Of a DNA stretch of 17,288 bases, positions 15,460 to 17,288 are shown piece by piece. The DNA comes from Thermocrinis sp. (GTDB taxonomy: Bacteria; Aquificota; Aquificia; Aquificales; Aquificaceae): NCBI GenBank assembly GCA_022759285.1, contig JAEMPM010000138.1, positions 1-17,288 of the forward strand. The letters are read 5' to 3'. Every line of letters begins with the position of its first letter. Position 1 is the first letter of the stretch. A program made the translations under genes and the position numbers. The notes under the pieces were generated by a model that saw only the letters and a list, made by a program, of their open reading frames with translations, was not told the DNA's origin and did no database searches.

Positions 15460-16014
15460 TAGCTCTTCAAAGGTGATCATCCTATCCCTGAGCTTTTCAC
15501 TTGGAATACCTATTATCTGCTCAGCCCTGAGATAATCCAAAGTCCAGAAAAGGCTCCCGTGGAGCAAAAAGCCCCTTTTTCCCATCCTCATAGCACAAGC
15601 TACCAACTTCTTTCCCCTGTATGTGATCTCCCCAAAGGTAGGCTGGAATATACAAAAGTATTCCCTGTAAGAGCCTTCGTAGTTGGAAAGCTCAAGGGAA
15701 AGACCTAAACGCTCAAGGCTCTCCTTTAAAAGTCCCATAAGCCTGAGATAGATCTTCTTTGGGCTTTTACCCCACATTTCCTTTACATCCGCCACCGAGA
15801 AGGAGATATCCCATCCGTGCAGAAGGGCACCACCACCGGTAGGTCTCTTTACTACATCCACAGGAAAATCCCTTGGTTCTTGGTGGAAGCCCAAGCTGAT
15901 TACAGGTTTCTTCCAAAGGTAAATCCTAAAAAGAGGTCCTACACCACCTTCAACCCGCAGGAAGTTTTCATGATCTTTTTGCATGTTTTCATAGCCATCA
16001 AGGACCTCGATCAT
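15376..16014 (-). CDS. LipM-type octanoyltransferase / lipoate-protein ligase family protein
   Basis: A 212-residue protein of the BPL/LplA/LipB fold. The substrate loop RPTGGGALLHGWDISFS is at 57-73, and the conserved lysine is in the RGKKLVACAM segment (K136), followed by LLHGSLFW (150-157). A cysteine at 121 followed by a proline at 125 lines up, by my recall of Bacillus subtilis LipM, with the catalytic cysteine loop of that octanoyl-ACP:protein transferase. Ligases that use free lipoate lack this cysteine. I therefore favour octanoyl transfer from acyl-carrier protein over LplA ligation, without certainty. It shares an ATGA overlap with bioB. The last 28 codons lie antisense to the end of murG. 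Confidence 0.82.
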   Translation of the reverse strand: MIEVLDGYENMQKDHENFLRVEGGVGPLFRIYLWKKPVISLGFHQEPRDFPVDVVKRPTGGGALLHGWDISFSVADVKEMWGKSPKKIYLRLMGLLKESLERLGLSLELSNYEGSYREYFCIFQPTFGEITYRGKKLVACAMRMGKRGFLLHGSLFWTLDYLRAEQIIGIPSEKLRDRMITFEELSVSWEELLKAIEDFFTRILVCKASYSL

Positions 16015-17015
16015 TCCAGAACCTTTTCGAGTCTTTCAAGCTTTAGGTCCTTCATGAGTTGATAATCCTTCTTTATGTCCCTTCCTGCCCTTGTTAGATA
16101 GCCTCCTACCATCATAGCGTTGGCCATTAACATTGCCATGCCGTAAAAGTCTCTCAGGGTTTGTTCCCTCCCACCGCAGAGTCTTAACTCTGCCCTTGGG
16201 TTTGTAAATCTAAACATGGCAATTATACGGAGAGCTTCCAATGGCTCCACACCCGGTGCATTTTCTAAGGGTGTTCCCTCGATGGGCATCAAAAAGTTCA
16301 AGGGTATAGAATCCACTTCCAGCTCCCTGCAGGTTAGAGCTAAATCTACCCTGTCCTCGTCGGACTCACCCATCCCAAAGATACCTCCACAACATGTGGA
16401 AAGTCCAACCTTTTTTACCCTCTTTACAGTCTCATATCTTTCTTCCCAAGTGTGGGTGCTAACGATCTTTGGGAAGAAATTCTTGGAAGCCTCCAAGTTA
16501 TGATTGATCCTTTTAACACCTGCTGATTTTAGCTTTAAGAGGGACTCTTCATCCAGTGTACCCGCGGACACGCACACATTGATGGGCAAGCCTTTTACCT
16601 TTTTTATCTCCTCCACACTTTCTTTGATCCTTTCCACCTCCTCCGGTGTGGCAGCCCTTCCACTCAAAACTATGCAGTATCTGTTTGCTCCGAACTCCAC
16701 TGCTCTGTAGGCACCTTCCACAATCTCATCCTTTGGCACTAAAGGATAAACATTTATGGGAGTTTTATAAAACTTAGACTGGGCACAAAACTTACAGTCC
16801 TCTGAACAAGCTCCACTTTTGGCATTTATTATTGAACAGAGCTCCACTTTGTTAGGGTCATGAAAGTGATTTTTGACCTTTTGGGCAAGATACACCAAAA
16901 GGGCTATATATTCATCTGGCGTTTGTAAGATAGCGAGAGCTTCCTCTCTGTCCAGCTTTTCGCCTTTAATAACTCTATCTGAGAGCTCTATTAAAAATTT
17001 TTCCCATTTATCCAT
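16011..17015 (-). CDS. bioB: Biotin synthase, radical SAM
   Basis: Inserts sulfur into dethiobiotin to form biotin. The radical SAM cluster motif is C70, C74 and C77 (GACSEDCKFCAQS). The residues expected to hold the auxiliary [2Fe-2S] cluster are also present: cysteines in NRYCIV, INVCVSAGT and TCCGGIFGMGE, and the arginine in GGREQTL. I chose the ATG at 17015 (334 residues, beginning MDKWEKF), where the family N-terminus normally starts. A longer frame reaches a TTG at 17081, but those 22 residues are unlike BioB and have no ribosome site. It overlaps the LipM-like gene by four bases. Confidence 0.96.
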   Translation of the reverse strand: MDKWEKFLIELSDRVIKGEKLDREEALAILQTPDEYIALLVYLAQKVKNHFHDPNKVELCSIINAKSGACSEDCKFCAQSKFYKTPINVYPLVPKDEIVEGAYRAVEFGANRYCIVLSGRAATPEEVERIKESVEEIKKVKGLPINVCVSAGTLDEESLLKLKSAGVKRINHNLEASKNFFPKIVSTHTWEERYETVKRVKKVGLSTCCGGIFGMGESDEDRVDLALTCRELEVDSIPLNFLMPIEGTPLENAPGVEPLEALRIIAMFRFTNPRAELRLCGGREQTLRDFYGMAMLMANAMMVGGYLTRAGRDIKKDYQLMKDLKLERLEKVLE

Positions 17016-17060
17016 AGCAAGTAAATTATAATCCTTCTTAAAAGATATACATTCTGCTTT
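17016..17060 (-). promoter_or_regulatory. Possible bioB promoter, close to the start codon
   Basis: A perfect TATAAT lies at 17030-17025 on the minus strand, only nine bases before the chosen bioB ATG; the best upstream hexamer at a normal distance is AATGTA, a poor -35. Transcription from it would start a few bases before the ATG, giving an almost leaderless message. AAGGA lies farther upstream, too distant to serve ATG 17015. I saw no BirA-like inverted repeat. Confidence 0.4.
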
Positions 17061-17081
17061 ACGACATATTGAGGATATCAA

Positions 17082-17239
17082 CTTTTCAGGTAAATAACGA
17101 TAAAGGAGGATAACCAGCTATAGACAGTTTCCTTTGTTTAGTATTTCCTCTATTACTTGTCTTGTCTCCATACTTCTAAGCGCATCAGAATTGCTTCAGG
17201 TCCTGTCCATCAGCAAGCCCGGCTTATGGATGCCAAAAG
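17082..17239. other. Intergenic stretch without a recognised gene
   Basis: No complete gene is visible. On the minus strand a short frame ends in METRQVIEEILNKGNCL (about 17171-17118, with its stop); it is closed about eight codons upstream of that methionine by a TGA. It may be a tiny peptide or the tail of a decayed gene. A GGAGG on the plus strand (17106-17110) is not followed by a start codon. A small imperfect hairpin (TCCAT ... AAGCCCGGCTT ... ATGGA, about 17207-17231) has no T-run and is probably not a terminator. Confidence 0.45.
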
Positions 17240-17273
17240 TTGACATTTTCTATTACTGAAAAAGTGTTATAAT
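17240..17273 (+). promoter_or_regulatory. Extended -10 promoter reading out of the window
   Basis: TGTTATAAT at 17265-17273 is a perfect extended -10 (TG, one base, TATAAT). A perfect TTGACA stands at 17240-17245, but the 22-base spacer is too long for ordinary sigma-70 use, so the extended -10 may act alone. Transcription would start near 17280 and serve a plus-strand gene beyond the window. Confidence 0.6.
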
Positions 17274-17288
17274 CATTCCCTAAGTGAA

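Noticed and set aside
17016..17081. Extended bioB N-terminus from a TTG at 17081
   Set aside because: The extra 22 residues do not resemble BioB proteins and no ribosome binding site precedes the TTG.
17207..17231. Hairpin as a transcription terminator
   Set aside because: The stem is short and interrupted, and there is no T-run on either side.
1..17288. CRISPR arrays, tRNA genes, insertion sequences and long direct repeats
   Set aside because: I scanned for regularly spaced repeats, tRNA-like T-loop motifs and transposase frames and found none; the TPR gene repeats are degenerate at DNA level.

Overview
This window looks like chromosome from a thermophilic, hydrogen- or sulfur-oxidising member of the Aquificaceae, close to Hydrogenobacter or Thermocrinis. 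The best markers are a small cytochrome c whose 80-residue mature form is, from memory, nearly that of Hydrogenobacter thermophilus cytochrome c-552, and a histidine-phosphatase-fold protein that closely resembles the metal-independent phosphoserine phosphatase PspA described from the same species. Archaeal-like enzymes (an Ogg2-type glycosylase, an archaeal-type inositol-phosphate synthase) and extremely tight packing, with most neighbouring genes overlapping by 1-26 bases, fit that lineage. No tRNA, rRNA, CRISPR array, insertion sequence or prophage was seen.

Layout. 1-124 (minus): the first codons of an unidentified gene and a 31-residue membrane protein. 143-2008 (plus): a PLD-nuclease-like domain fused to a HerA-type ATPase. 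2005-3206 (minus): dtd and murI. 3273-4590 (plus): cytochrome c-552, an unknown 84-residue protein and a Get3/ArsA-like ATPase, all overlapping. 4582-6781 (minus): recN followed by an Ogg2-type glycosylase. 6848-7264 (plus): a four-helix PsiE-like membrane protein. 7306-15459 (plus): eight abutting or overlapping genes: inositol-phosphate synthase, class V aminotransferase, pspA, a large secreted TPR protein, ExbB/TolQ, ExbD/TolR, a YdcF/ElyC-like protein and murG. 15376-17015 (minus): bioB and an octanoyltransferase/lipoate-ligase-family gene that I read as LipM-type. 17016-17288: a mostly non-coding stretch with a plus-strand promoter near its right end.

How the genes may fit together. The long operon joins small-molecule supply (inositol phosphate, serine and amino-group transfer) to an envelope module. 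In that module a secreted TPR protein is encoded beside an ExbB/ExbD proton-driven motor pair, followed by a DUF218 envelope protein and MurG. MurI on the other strand also supplies peptidoglycan (D-glutamate). BioB and the LipM-like protein both serve protein-bound cofactors derived from fatty-acid intermediates. recN plus the glycosylase, and possibly PLD-HerA, handle DNA damage.

Nothing here is clearly an undescribed system. The strongest candidates are the PLD-HerA fusion, the TPR-ExbB-ExbD motor with no TonB/TolA in sight, and the overlapping 84-residue protein plus Get3-like ATPase pair.
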